A DNA stretch of 11,658 bases, taken from positions 1 through 11,658 of the forward strand of contig CAKRVQ010000016.1 in assembly GCA_934408795.1 (NCBI GenBank). The letters run 5' to 3'. This document shows positions 5,586-11,658 of this stretch, piece after piece. The notes below the pieces were generated by a model. That model had not been told where the DNA came from. It made no database searches and worked only from the letters and a program-made list of their open reading frames with translations. Position 1 is the first letter of the stretch. Each line of letters starts with the position of its first letter. The DNA is from an uncultured Eubacteriales bacterium (lineage in GTDB: Bacteria > Bacillota > Clostridia > Oscillospirales > Acutalibacteraceae). Position numbers and translations under genes: made by a program.

Positions 5586-6641
5586 TTGATTAAAGAAGCG
5601 ATCGGTACCGGTAATACCATAGACGAGGCTAAAGAAGCAGCCCTCACGGAACTTAACGCCGGCGAAACCGAGGATGTACAGTTTGAAGTAATTTCTTTTC
5701 CGAAGAAAAAGACTCTCGGCCTTTTCGGAGGCGCACTTGCGCAGATAAGGGCATATGTTGAGGTTCCCGACAAAAAGCCCGCGAGGAGAAACGCACCCGC
5801 CGCAAGACCCGAGGGAAAAAGAAGAGACGCCGCGGCTGATAACCGCAGCGGAGGGAACGGCGAGCGCACCCGCGAAAAACGCGCTCCCGAAGCCCGTAAG
5901 TCGGCTGCCCGTCCGTCGGGCGCGGCGGCAAATGCAGTGACGGGTTCAGCGGCAGGCGCGGCGGCAAACACAGAGTCCGCATCGACTTCCGAGATCCCGT
6001 CAAAGAAAGAGATCGCTGTAAAGCCCGCGGGAATTCCCGCCGAGGAGCTCAATCCAGATTCCTGCGTCGCAAGAGCGGTCGCCTATCTGAAGACAGTCCT
6101 TTCGGGTCTCGGATGCGAGGGTCTGACCTTTACCGTTGCCGAGCTTGAAGACGGTGCCGAGATCACCGTAAACGGCGACGATTACGGCGTTATAATCGGC
6201 CGCAGAGGCGAAACGCTTGATGCTCTTCAGTATCTTGCCAGCCTTGCTTCAAATAAAAAGGGCAGCGGATATTACCGCGTCGTTCTCAATGTCGGCAATT
6301 ACCGCGAAAAGAGAGAGCACACCCTTGAGGGCGTGGCAAAGAAGACTGCCGCTCAGGTGCTCCGCACCGGCAGAAGCCGTTCTTTGGAACCCATGAATCC
6401 TTATGAGCGCAGAATAATCCACACTACCGTTCAGAAGATAGACGGCGTTGTTTCAAGCTCTGTCGGCGGCGGAAGTGCGAGAAGAGTTGTCATAAGCCCC
6501 GAAGGCGGCGAACGCCGCTTTGACCGCGCCCCTAAATACGGCGACCGCAGAACCGCATCGTCGACGGCGGCATCGGCAGCGGAAAGCGCCGAGAAGAAGG
6601 TCGATTCGGCATCGGCTCCTTTGTACGGCAGGATCAACTGA
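5586..6641 (+). CDS. jag: Jag/KhpB RNA-binding protein (Jag-N, KH, R3H)
   Basis: Jag (SpoIIIJ-associated, KhpB) is a cytoplasmic RNA-binding protein linked to YidC and, in other Firmicutes, to cell elongation and sRNA/mRNA control. TTG 5586 is chosen because GGAGG (5571-5575) lies 10 nt upstream. A TTG at 5565 lies before that site and would place it inside the gene. The product is 351 residues. The Jag-N domain occupies about 1-58 (starts IKEAIGTGNTIDEAKEAAL, includes FPKKKTLGLFGG). An Ala/Arg/Lys-rich low-complexity linker follows (60-145), then a KH domain (155-235) with GRRG at 205-208 in GVIIGRRGETLDALQ, and an R3H domain (236-300) whose Arg275-x3-His279 lies in PYERRIIHTTVQ. A Ser/Ala-rich tail of about 45 residues after the R3H domain is longer than usual. 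The start lies 29 bp after yidC. Confidence 0.94.
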   Translation: MIKEAIGTGNTIDEAKEAALTELNAGETEDVQFEVISFPKKKTLGLFGGALAQIRAYVEVPDKKPARRNAPAARPEGKRRDAAADNRSGGNGERTREKRAPEARKSAARPSGAAANAVTGSAAGAAANTESASTSEIPSKKEIAVKPAGIPAEELNPDSCVARAVAYLKTVLSGLGCEGLTFTVAELEDGAEITVNGDDYGVIIGRRGETLDALQYLASLASNKKGSGYYRVVLNVGNYREKREHTLEGVAKKTAAQVLRTGRSRSLEPMNPYERRIIHTTVQKIDGVVSSSVGGGSARRVVISPEGGERRFDRAPKYGDRRTASSTAASAAESAEKKVDSASAPLYGRIN

Positions 6642-6668
6642 TCTTTCGATGATTTGGTGACTTTCGTT

Positions 6669-6848
6669 ATGGATATTAAAGTCGGAGACAAGCTGATAAT
6701 GAAAAAACAGCATCCGTGCGGCAGCAGGGAGTTCCTTGTGCTGCGCGTGGGTATGGATTTTAAGATCCGTTGTCTCGGCTGCTCCCGTGAGGTGATGGCG
6801 CCGAGGCAGAAGGTCGAAAAAAACATTAAAGAGATAGAAAGACAATGA
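6669..6848 (+). CDS. DUF951 family small protein (YyzM-like)
   Basis: This is a 59-residue protein starting at ATG 6669, with GGTGA at 6656-6660 as the ribosome binding site. An upstream TTG at 6654 would add five residues and overlap that site. The sequence is typical of DUF951: [20 protein letters not shown], then [20 protein letters not shown] and a basic end. His15, Cys17, Cys35 and Cys38 (HPCG and CLGC) look like a small metal-binding ribbon, but zinc binding is inference. The function is unknown. In Bacillus subtilis the homologue yyzM lies in the origin-proximal region, so its place directly after jag may be a remnant of that neighbourhood. It is the last gene before the terminator at 6856-6894. 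Confidence 0.9.
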   Translation: MDIKVGDKLIMKKQHPCGSREFLVLRVGMDFKIRCLGCSREVMAPRQKVEKNIKEIERQ

Positions 6849-6854
6849 TATAAG
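6826..6854 (+). promoter_or_regulatory. Extended -10 promoter candidate for prfA
   Basis: TGATATAAG at 6846-6854 reads as an extended -10 element (TGn then TATAAG, 5 of 6). A weak -35 candidate, TTAAAG (6826-6831), lies 17 nt upstream. Transcription would start near 6861, inside the left arm of the terminator that follows. A transcript made here could not form that hairpin and would run into prfA. The element overlaps the 3' end of the DUF951 gene. It is the only promoter-like sequence found close upstream of prfA. Confidence 0.35.
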
Positions 6855-6855
6855 G

Positions 6856-6894
6856 GCGTCGGCAGGCTTATCCATAGCCCACCGACGCTTTTTT
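6856..6894 (+). terminator. Rho-independent terminator of the rpmH-DUF951 unit
   Basis: The outer stem is GCGTCGG (6856-6862) with CCGACGC (6882-6888). After a small symmetric internal loop there is an inner GGCT/AGCC stem with loop TATCCAT. Six T follow at 6889-6894. The ribosome binding site of prfA (AAGAGGTG, 6895-6902) begins immediately after the T-tract. It ends the rpmH-rnpA-yidD-yidC-jag-DUF951 transcription unit. Confidence 0.88.
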
Positions 6895-6906
6895 AAGAGG
6901 TGCAGA

Positions 6907-7983
6907 ATGTTTGATAAACTGAAGGCGGTCGAGGCAAGGTACGAAGATATTTCCGCAAAGCTCGCCGATTCCGCCGTTATAAACGACCCCGAGCAGCTCA
7001 AAAAGCTTATGAAAGAGCATAAGTCCCTTTCTCCCGTGGTGGAAAAGTACCGCGAATACATATCGGTAAAGAAAAACTGTGAAGAGGCGAAGGAGCTCCT
7101 TGATTCTTCCGGATCGGACAAAGAGCTGCGTGAGCTTGCGGAGGAGGAGTATCTGGACTGCAAGGAGCGGCTGGAGGTTCTGTCCGATGAGCTGCGGGTG
7201 CTTCTGCTGCCCAAGGACCCGAACGATGACCGCAATGTCATTGTAGAGATCCGCGGAGGAGCGGGCGGAGAGGAGGCGGCGCTTTTCGCGGGCGTTCTTA
7301 CGAGGATGTACACGATGTACGCCGAATCCAAGCGCTGGCGCATTGAAATGATAGGCGCAAACGAGACCGAACTGGGCGGATATAAAGAAGTCAGCTTTAT
7401 GGTCGAGGGAGAGGGAGCGTATTCCAGACTCAAATACGAAAGCGGTGTACACCGTGTCCAGAGAGTACCCGAGACCGAGTCACAGGGCAGGATCCAGACC
7501 TCAACGGTCACCGTAGCAGTGCTGCCCGAGGCAGAAGAGGTCGAATTTGAAATAAATCCCGCCGATCTGCAGATAGACACATACCGCTCGGGCGGCGCAG
7601 GCGGACAACATGTCAATAAGACCGAATCCGCGATAAGGATCACCCACCTTCCGACGGGTGTCGTGGTCGAGTGCCAGGATGAGCGAAGCCAGTATAAAAA
7701 CAAAGAGAAAGCAATGAAGGTCCTGCGCTCGCGCCTTTATGAGCGTATGATGCAGGAGCAGACCGACGCCATAGCGAGTGACCGACGCGCACAGGTCGGA
7801 ACGGGTGACCGAAGCGAGAGGATCAGAACCTATAACTATCCTCAGGGGCGTGTCACCGATCACAGAATAGGGCTTACACTGTATAAGCTTGAATCAATAC
7901 TCAACGGAAACCTTGACGAGCTCATTGATGCAATCGTCACCTATTACAGAGCGGAAATGCTCAAGGCCGATCCGGAGAATTAA
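6907..7983 (+). CDS. prfA: Peptide chain release factor 1
   Basis: RF1 recognises UAA and UAG stop codons in the ribosomal A site and triggers peptide release. ATG 6907 follows AAGAGGTG at 6895-6902. The 358-residue product has the usual length and domain order: N-terminal coiled-coil helices (1-100), then [18 protein letters not shown], the stop-codon-reading P-x-T as Pro188-Glu-Thr190 in [20 protein letters not shown], and catalytic Gly232-Gly-Gln234 in [17 protein letters not shown]. The tail [20 protein letters not shown] is typical. P-x-T rather than SPF shows it is RF1, not RF2. The GGQ glutamine is normally methylated by PrmC, whose gene often adjoins prfA. It is absent here, and tsaC follows instead. 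Confidence 0.97.
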   Translation: MFDKLKAVEARYEDISAKLADSAVINDPEQLKKLMKEHKSLSPVVEKYREYISVKKNCEEAKELLDSSGSDKELRELAEEEYLDCKERLEVLSDELRVLLLPKDPNDDRNVIVEIRGGAGGEEAALFAGVLTRMYTMYAESKRWRIEMIGANETELGGYKEVSFMVEGEGAYSRLKYESGVHRVQRVPETESQGRIQTSTVTVAVLPEAEEVEFEINPADLQIDTYRSGGAGGQHVNKTESAIRITHLPTGVVVECQDERSQYKNKEKAMKVLRSRLYERMMQEQTDAIASDRRAQVGTGDRSERIRTYNYPQGRVTDHRIGLTLYKLESILNGNLDELIDAIVTYYRAEMLKADPEN

Positions 7984-8119
7984 GGGACACAAAATCGATC
8001 AAAGCGGAAAGAGCGGAGCCCGACGGTCCGCCGCGGCATAAAAGCGACACCCTGCGCGCCCGCAGCCGATGCCCGTCCGCCTCAGCCCAACGCCGAAAAA
8101 GACTATAAAACAAACGGTC

Positions 8120-9145
8120 GTGAAAAATTTGGAAACTTTGAGATTGCCACCCTCTGACGACGGGATCAAAACCGCCGCCGAGATAATAAAAAGGGGCGGA
8201 TTGGTGGGAATGCCCACCGAGACTGTCTACGGTCTCGCCGCCGACGCCCTGAACGAAGAAGCGGTAAAAAAGATATTTGCCGCCAAGGGGCGCCCGCAGG
8301 ATAATCCGCTCATCGTTCATATCGCAAATACGGAAATGTTACCTCCGCTGATATCCGCTCTCCCCGAAATGGCAAGGCGGTGCGCGGAACGGTTTTGGCC
8401 CGGTCCGTTCACAATGGTGCTGCCGAAGTCGGAGATTATCCCGTCGTCGGTCTGCGCCGGACTTGATACGGTGGCGATCCGAATGCCCTCCTGCAAAGAA
8501 GCGCGCAAGCTTATCGAATTCAGCGGACTGCCCATTGCCGCGCCGAGCGCAAACACCTCGGGTGCACCGAGTCCTACGGCGGCGGAGCATGTCCTTCACG
8601 ATATGGACGGCAGGATCGACGCCGTCATAATGGCGGAGCCCTGCGAGGTGGGCGTGGAATCGACGGTCGTCACTTTCGCCGTCGAACCGCCGAGACTTTT
8701 GCGTCCGGGCGGGGTCACGCTTGAGCAGCTGAAAGAAGTGATACCCGATATAACGGTGGACCCCGCGGTTTTGGAAAAGATCTCTGCGGACAGACCGGTC
8801 GCGTCGCCCGGAATGAAATATAAACACTATTCCCCCAAGTGCACCGTTACAATGGTAAAGGGCAGCACCGAGGACTATTGCAGATATGTAAACGATCGCG
8901 CGGGGCAGGGCGTTTGCGCACTCTGCTTCAGCGAGGACGAACCGCTTGTGAAGACCGAATCCGTGACCTACGGATCGCGGCTGCACTCCGAAATACAGGC
9001 TGCGGAGCTTTTTGACGCGCTGCGCCGACTGGACGAGAAGGGCTATAAGGAGTGCTATGCACACGCACCCGAGCTGAACGGAGTGGGACTCGCCGTCTAC
9101 AACCGCCTTATCCGCGCGGCTGCATTCAAGGTGGTGGTACTGTGA
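8120..9145 (+). CDS. tsaC: L-threonylcarbamoyladenylate synthase (Sua5/YwlC type)
   Basis: This enzyme makes threonylcarbamoyl-AMP from threonine, bicarbonate and ATP, the first step of t6A modification of ANN-decoding tRNAs. GTG 8120 gives 341 residues and a family-like N-terminus (KNLETLRLPPSDDGIKTAAE). ATG 8069 would add 17 unrelated residues. Neither has a clear ribosome binding site, so the start is uncertain. The YrdC domain covers about 15-200: PTETVYGLAADA (32 on), KGRPQDNPL with Lys56 and Arg58, and APSANTSGAPSPTAAEH with Ser143 and Asn145. A linker with SPGMKYKHYSP (229-239) leads to the C-terminal Sua5 domain, so this is the long Sua5/YwlC form, not short TsaC. It follows prfA as in many Firmicutes and overlaps coaE by 4 nt. 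Confidence 0.94.
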   Translation: MKNLETLRLPPSDDGIKTAAEIIKRGGLVGMPTETVYGLAADALNEEAVKKIFAAKGRPQDNPLIVHIANTEMLPPLISALPEMARRCAERFWPGPFTMVLPKSEIIPSSVCAGLDTVAIRMPSCKEARKLIEFSGLPIAAPSANTSGAPSPTAAEHVLHDMDGRIDAVIMAEPCEVGVESTVVTFAVEPPRLLRPGGVTLEQLKEVIPDITVDPAVLEKISADRPVASPGMKYKHYSPKCTVTMVKGSTEDYCRYVNDRAGQGVCALCFSEDEPLVKTESVTYGSRLHSEIQAAELFDALRRLDEKGYKECYAHAPELNGVGLAVYNRLIRAAAFKVVVL

Positions 9146-9747
9146 CGGTAATAGGACTTACGGGACCCTCCGGCAGCGGCAAAACAACATTTTCGGAAGT
9201 TGCGTCAGCCCACGGAATATATGTTATAAATGCAGATGAGGTCGCCCATTCGGTGCTCCGCCGCACCGATGCCGCGGAAGCAATAATAAAAGCCTTCGGC
9301 GACGGTGTTGCAAAGGGCGGCGTACCCGACCGCAAAAAGCTTGCCGCCGCGGCGTTTGCCGACCCCGTCTCGACCGAAAAACTCAATCGGACGGTGCTGC
9401 CCTTCATCGTAAAGGACATTGAGGGGATGATCGACAATTCCCCGAGTGACATTGTTCTTATAGACGCGCCTACATTGTACGAAAGCGGACTTGACCGAAG
9501 GTGCGATATCACGGTCGCGGTCGTCAGCGACAGATGCGTCAGCCTGAAAAGAATAAGAGAGCGGGACGGCATATCCGAGGAGGCGGCAGAGGCGAGACTC
9601 AGGGCGGGCAACGACGAATCGTTCTTTGCCGAACGGGTCGATATACTTATAAAAAACAACGGCTCACTTGAGGACTTTAAAAGTGAGTGCGAAAGTGTTA
9701 TACTCAAAATAATAACGGGTGCCGAGCAAACAAAAAATCCAGAATGA
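9142..9747 (+). CDS. coaE: Dephospho-CoA kinase
   Basis: CoaE phosphorylates dephospho-CoA at the ribose 3'-hydroxyl, the last step of coenzyme A synthesis, in the cytoplasm. GTG 9142 is chosen because AAGGTGGTGG (9128-9137) precedes it, and it overlaps the tsaC stop as GTGA. The 201-residue protein then begins TVIGLTGPSGSGKTT, with the Walker A loop at 8-16. VINADEVAHSVLR holds the Asp32 region that contacts substrate. VLIDAPTLYESGLD (about 105-118) corresponds to the usual D-x-P-LL-x-E segment. The family's LN-x3-HP motif reads LNRTVLPFI, with Leu86 in place of His. The lid and C-terminal helix follow (RIRERDGISEEAAEARL, KNNGSLEDF). The coupling to a tRNA-modification gene is probably operon convenience. 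Confidence 0.93.
   Translation: MTVIGLTGPSGSGKTTFSEVASAHGIYVINADEVAHSVLRRTDAAEAIIKAFGDGVAKGGVPDRKKLAAAAFADPVSTEKLNRTVLPFIVKDIEGMIDNSPSDIVLIDAPTLYESGLDRRCDITVAVVSDRCVSLKRIRERDGISEEAAEARLRAGNDESFFAERVDILIKNNGSLEDFKSECESVILKIITGAEQTKNPE
9676..9704 (+). promoter_or_regulatory. Extended -10 promoter candidate for the M18 aminopeptidase
   Basis: TTTAAA (9676-9681, 4 of 6), a 17-nt spacer and TATACT (9699-9704, 5 of 6) form a reasonable promoter. A TG one base before the -10 strengthens it as an extended -10. It lies inside the last codons of coaE. Transcription would start near 9711, giving a leader of about 129 nt that contains the CGGCGCA/TGCGCCG hairpin at 9784-9802. Confidence 0.45.
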
Positions 9748-9839
9748 GGGAGCCGGAAACATAAGATCGGAAACAAGCCCCGGCGGCGCAAACGGTGCGC
9801 CGCGCGGACATAAAACGAAATCAAAAGGAGACGGTAAAA

Positions 9840-11228
9840 ATGTCAAAGGAAGTAAAAGACCTCAAGAATAAGCTGTTTTCCAAGTCGGTCAACGGCTGCG
9901 CCGAAGACAGAGTAAGCATCCCCGAAGCAGAAAAATACTGCGAGGGCTACAAAGCGTTTCTCGATAAGGCAAGAACCGAAAGGCTCTTTGTAAAGGAGGC
10001 TGTCGCCCTTGCCGAAGCAAACGGATTTGTTGAGTTTGACCCTTCGGTGAATTATGCTCCGGGATCAAAAATATACTTTAACAATCATAAAAAATCAATG
10101 ATCCTTGCGGTCATCGGAACCGAGCCTGTGGAAAACGGACTCAATATAGTCGCCGCCCATATCGATTCACCCCGCCTTGACCTTAAGCCGAACCCGCTCT
10201 ATGAGTCAAATGAGCTTGCTCTTTTCAAAACACATTACTACGGCGGCATAAAGAAGTATCAGTGGACCTCTATCCCGCTCGCACTTCACGGAGTTGTGGT
10301 GAAAAAGGACGGAACGGTCGTTGATGTGTCCGTCGGCGACAGTCTTGATGATCCCTGCTTTGTAATAACCGATCTGCTGCCCCATCTTGCGGCGGAACAG
10401 AGCAAGCGTACCCTTTCGGACGGCATAAAGGGCGAGGAACTGAATATCCTTGTCGGCAGCTATCCCTTTAAGGATGACGACGAAAGTGAACTTGTCAAGC
10501 TCAATGTCCTCAACATCCTTTTTGAAAAGTACGGAATAACCGAGAGCGATTTCCTCTCGGCAGAGCTTGAGTGCGTTCCCGCTCTCCCCACACGCGATAT
10601 CGGCTTCGACCGCTCGCTTATCGGAGCATACGGACACGATGACCGCGTCTGCGCATATCCTTCGCTGACCGCTATCTTCGGAGCGGAGCATCCGGCAAAA
10701 ACGGCGGTCACCATTCTTGCCGATAAGGAGGAGATCGGATCGGTCGGAAACACCGGACTTGATTCCTGCTTCCTTCAGTATTTTGCCGAGGACCTTGCAA
10801 AAATGCAGGGAACCGACGGCTATAAGGTCCTTCGCAATTCAAAATGCCTTTCCTCGGATGTCAATGCGGCATTTGACCCCACCTTCCCCGATGTTATGGA
10901 GCCTCGGAATGCGTCATATCTTAATCACGGAGTCGTGATAACAAAATACACAGGCGCCAGAGGCAAGAGCGGTTCAAACGACGCCTCCGCCGAGTTTATG
11001 GGCGAGGTAAGAGCGATGCTTGACGGTGCCGGCATCCACTGGCAGACAGGCGAGCTCGGCAAGGTCGACGCAGGCGGCGGCGGCACCGTGGCACTTTACA
11101 TTTCGGGACTCGGCGCAGATGTCGTCGATCTCGGTGTTCCGGTATTGTCAATGCACGCTCCTTTTGAAGTGGTAAGTAAGTATGATGTTTATACCACATA
11201 CCTTGCATACAAAGCTTTCCTGAAGTAG
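9840..11228 (+). CDS. M18 family aminopeptidase (aspartyl aminopeptidase-like)
   Basis: This is a zinc aminopeptidase of family M18 that removes N-terminal residues from peptides in the cytoplasm, probably for peptide recycling. No signal peptide is present. ATG 9840 follows AAGGAG (9825-9830). An upstream in-frame start would place that site inside the gene. The 462-residue length matches the clostridial 'aminopeptidase 1' subgroup. The metal-site residues are all visible: His107 in AAHIDSPRLD, Asp267 in YGHDDR, Glu297-Glu298 in ADKEEIGS (catalytic base and ligand), Asp340 in SSDVN, and His439 in SMHAPFE. It lies 92 bp after coaE, with its own promoter candidate and a strong terminator, so it is probably a single-gene unit. 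Substrate preference (acidic residues or broader) cannot be read from the sequence. Confidence 0.94.
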   Translation: MSKEVKDLKNKLFSKSVNGCAEDRVSIPEAEKYCEGYKAFLDKARTERLFVKEAVALAEANGFVEFDPSVNYAPGSKIYFNNHKKSMILAVIGTEPVENGLNIVAAHIDSPRLDLKPNPLYESNELALFKTHYYGGIKKYQWTSIPLALHGVVVKKDGTVVDVSVGDSLDDPCFVITDLLPHLAAEQSKRTLSDGIKGEELNILVGSYPFKDDDESELVKLNVLNILFEKYGITESDFLSAELECVPALPTRDIGFDRSLIGAYGHDDRVCAYPSLTAIFGAEHPAKTAVTILADKEEIGSVGNTGLDSCFLQYFAEDLAKMQGTDGYKVLRNSKCLSSDVNAAFDPTFPDVMEPRNASYLNHGVVITKYTGARGKSGSNDASAEFMGEVRAMLDGAGIHWQTGELGKVDAGGGGTVALYISGLGADVVDLGVPVLSMHAPFEVVSKYDVYTTYLAYKAFLK

Positions 11229-11256
11229 ACTTTTTTACCAAAAAACAGGCGAACGG

Positions 11257-11304
11257 AGCGCGTGCGGCGCGGCGGTATGCCGCCGCGCCGCACGCGCTTT
11301 TTTT
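11257..11304 (+). terminator. Strong rho-independent terminator after the aminopeptidase gene
   Basis: A perfect 19-bp stem (11257-11275 with 11280-11298), almost entirely G-C, closes on a TATG loop. It runs into seven T (11298-11304, the first also pairing). It lies 28 bp after the aminopeptidase stop and isolates it from ddh. The left flank has CTTTTTT and CCAAAAAACA rather than a clean A-tract against the stem, so bidirectional use is less likely. Confidence 0.93.
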
Positions 11305-11343
11305 GCCGATTCCCGCTGAAAAGCAACGCATATAAACAAATCC

Positions 11344-11410
11344 CGGCCCGACGGCCGAGACTTATTTGCCGTTAAGGCGTAGTGCCCGCCGTCGGACCGA
11401 GTATTTCGGT
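11344..11410 (+). promoter_or_regulatory. Structured leader before ddh with mutually exclusive stems
   Basis: CGGCC-CGAC-GGCCG (11344-11357) can form a local hairpin. Part of the same sequence, CCGACGGC (11348-11355), is instead a perfect complement of GCCGTCGG (11388-11395), enclosing about 32 nt. The two pairings exclude each other. A further hairpin, ACCGA-GTATT-TCGGT (11396-11410), ends 8 nt before the ribosome binding site. An isolated -10-like TATAAA lies at 11331-11336 without a good -35. It does not match the lysine riboswitch as I know it. Confidence 0.4.
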
Positions 11411-11431
11411 AATAAACGAAAGGATATTGAT

Positions 11432-11658
11432 ATGAAGATCGGAATTGTCGGATACGGTAATGTCGGAAGGGGCGTCGAGCAGGCAATAAAGCTCAACCCC
11501 GATACCGAACTTTGCGCAGTCTATACAAGGCGGGACCCGAAGGAGATCACCCTTGCTACCCCGGGAGTGCCGGCAAAGCCGCTTTCTGCCCTCGGCGGCA
11601 GAGCGGGCGGACCCGATGTACTTATTCTCTGCGGCGGCAGTGCGACCGATCTTCCCGA
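11432..11658 (+). CDS. ddh: meso-diaminopimelate D-dehydrogenase (5' part only)
   Basis: Ddh makes meso-diaminopimelate from tetrahydrodipicolinate with NADPH and ammonia, a one-step route to lysine and peptidoglycan cross-links. Only the first 75 codons are in the window. The full enzyme is about 320-330 residues. ATG 11432 follows AAAGGAT (11419-11425). The N-terminus MKIGIVGYGNVGRGVEQAIK carries the Rossmann GxGxxG nucleotide loop, and YTRRDP follows the second strand, where the arginines favour NADPH. VLILCGGSATDLP (63-75) is characteristic of Ddh rather than of homoserine dehydrogenase. It lies after a strong terminator, so it has its own promoter or leader. Confidence 0.9.
   Translation, partial: MKIGIVGYGNVGRGVEQAIKLNPDTELCAVYTRRDPKEITLATPGVPAKPLSALGGRAGGPDVLILCGGSATDLP

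Noticed and set aside
6868..6876. TTATCCATA, one base off a DnaA box.
   Set aside because: It is a single site inside the loop of the terminator, with no cluster of boxes or AT-rich unwinding region around it.
6453..7703. A 416-codon open frame on the minus strand.
   Set aside because: It runs antisense to prfA, DUF951 and the jag 3' end, is Ser-rich and low in complexity, and has no recognisable domain. The plus-strand genes are certain.
1..11658. Search for mobile elements, CRISPR arrays, toxin-antitoxin pairs or defence genes.
   Set aside because: No transposase, integrase, long direct repeats, spacer arrays or such gene pairs are visible. Every sizeable coding region is a recognisable conserved gene.

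Overview
This window looks like a core chromosomal segment from a Clostridia-type Firmicute. My inference is the Oscillospirales/Ruminococcaceae side, based on gene content, AAGGAG-type ribosome binding sites, moderately GC-rich coding DNA and a start of meso-diaminopimelate dehydrogenase. No phage, transposon, CRISPR array, tRNA or rRNA gene is visible. Almost everything is housekeeping, so the most interesting material lies in gene order, intergenic RNA or operator structure, and a few unusual residues in otherwise conserved proteins.

Layout, left to right. (1) Minus strand, 2-1426: an ACT-domain protein (UPF0237) followed 15 bp later by a UPF0210/DUF711 'PFL family' protein that runs off the left edge. 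This is a recurrent Firmicute pair of unknown function. (2) A 461-bp divergent intergenic region with one promoter candidate facing each way. The side leading to glyA holds a tandem 16-bp palindromic repeat. (3) glyA (serine hydroxymethyltransferase), plus strand, with a shortened C-terminus. (4) A 592-bp region with many hairpins and no gene, ending in a perfect-consensus promoter. (5) The rpmH-rnpA-yidD-yidC-jag cluster (L34, RNase P protein, membrane insertion factors, RNA-binding Jag), followed by a small DUF951 protein and a strong rho-independent terminator. (6) prfA-tsaC-coaE (release factor 1, tRNA t6A synthesis, last step of CoA synthesis). prfA begins right after the terminator and coaE overlaps the end of tsaC. 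(7) An M18 aminopeptidase with its own promoter candidate and a very strong terminator. (8) A structured leader and the first 75 codons of ddh (meso-diaminopimelate dehydrogenase), cut by the right edge.

How the genes work together. The rpmH-to-DUF951 run reads as one transcription unit, from the 3462-3490 promoter to the 6856-6894 terminator. It joins ribosome and RNase P biogenesis to YidC-dependent membrane insertion. prfA-tsaC-coaE is a second unit concerned with translation fidelity and cofactor supply. Its likely promoter overlaps the upstream terminator. The rpmH cluster usually sits next to dnaA/oriC and runs on into mnmE/mnmG/rsmG. Here neither dnaA nor mnmE flanks it and no clear DnaA-box cluster is visible, so the ancestral origin neighbourhood has been rearranged. 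prmC, a common neighbour of prfA, is also absent.

I did not find a clearly novel multi-gene system. The best leads are the charge relocation in the YidC groove, the tandem operator or hairpin array before glyA, the promoter/terminator overlap at prfA, the triple hairpin between yidD and yidC, and the competing stems upstream of ddh.
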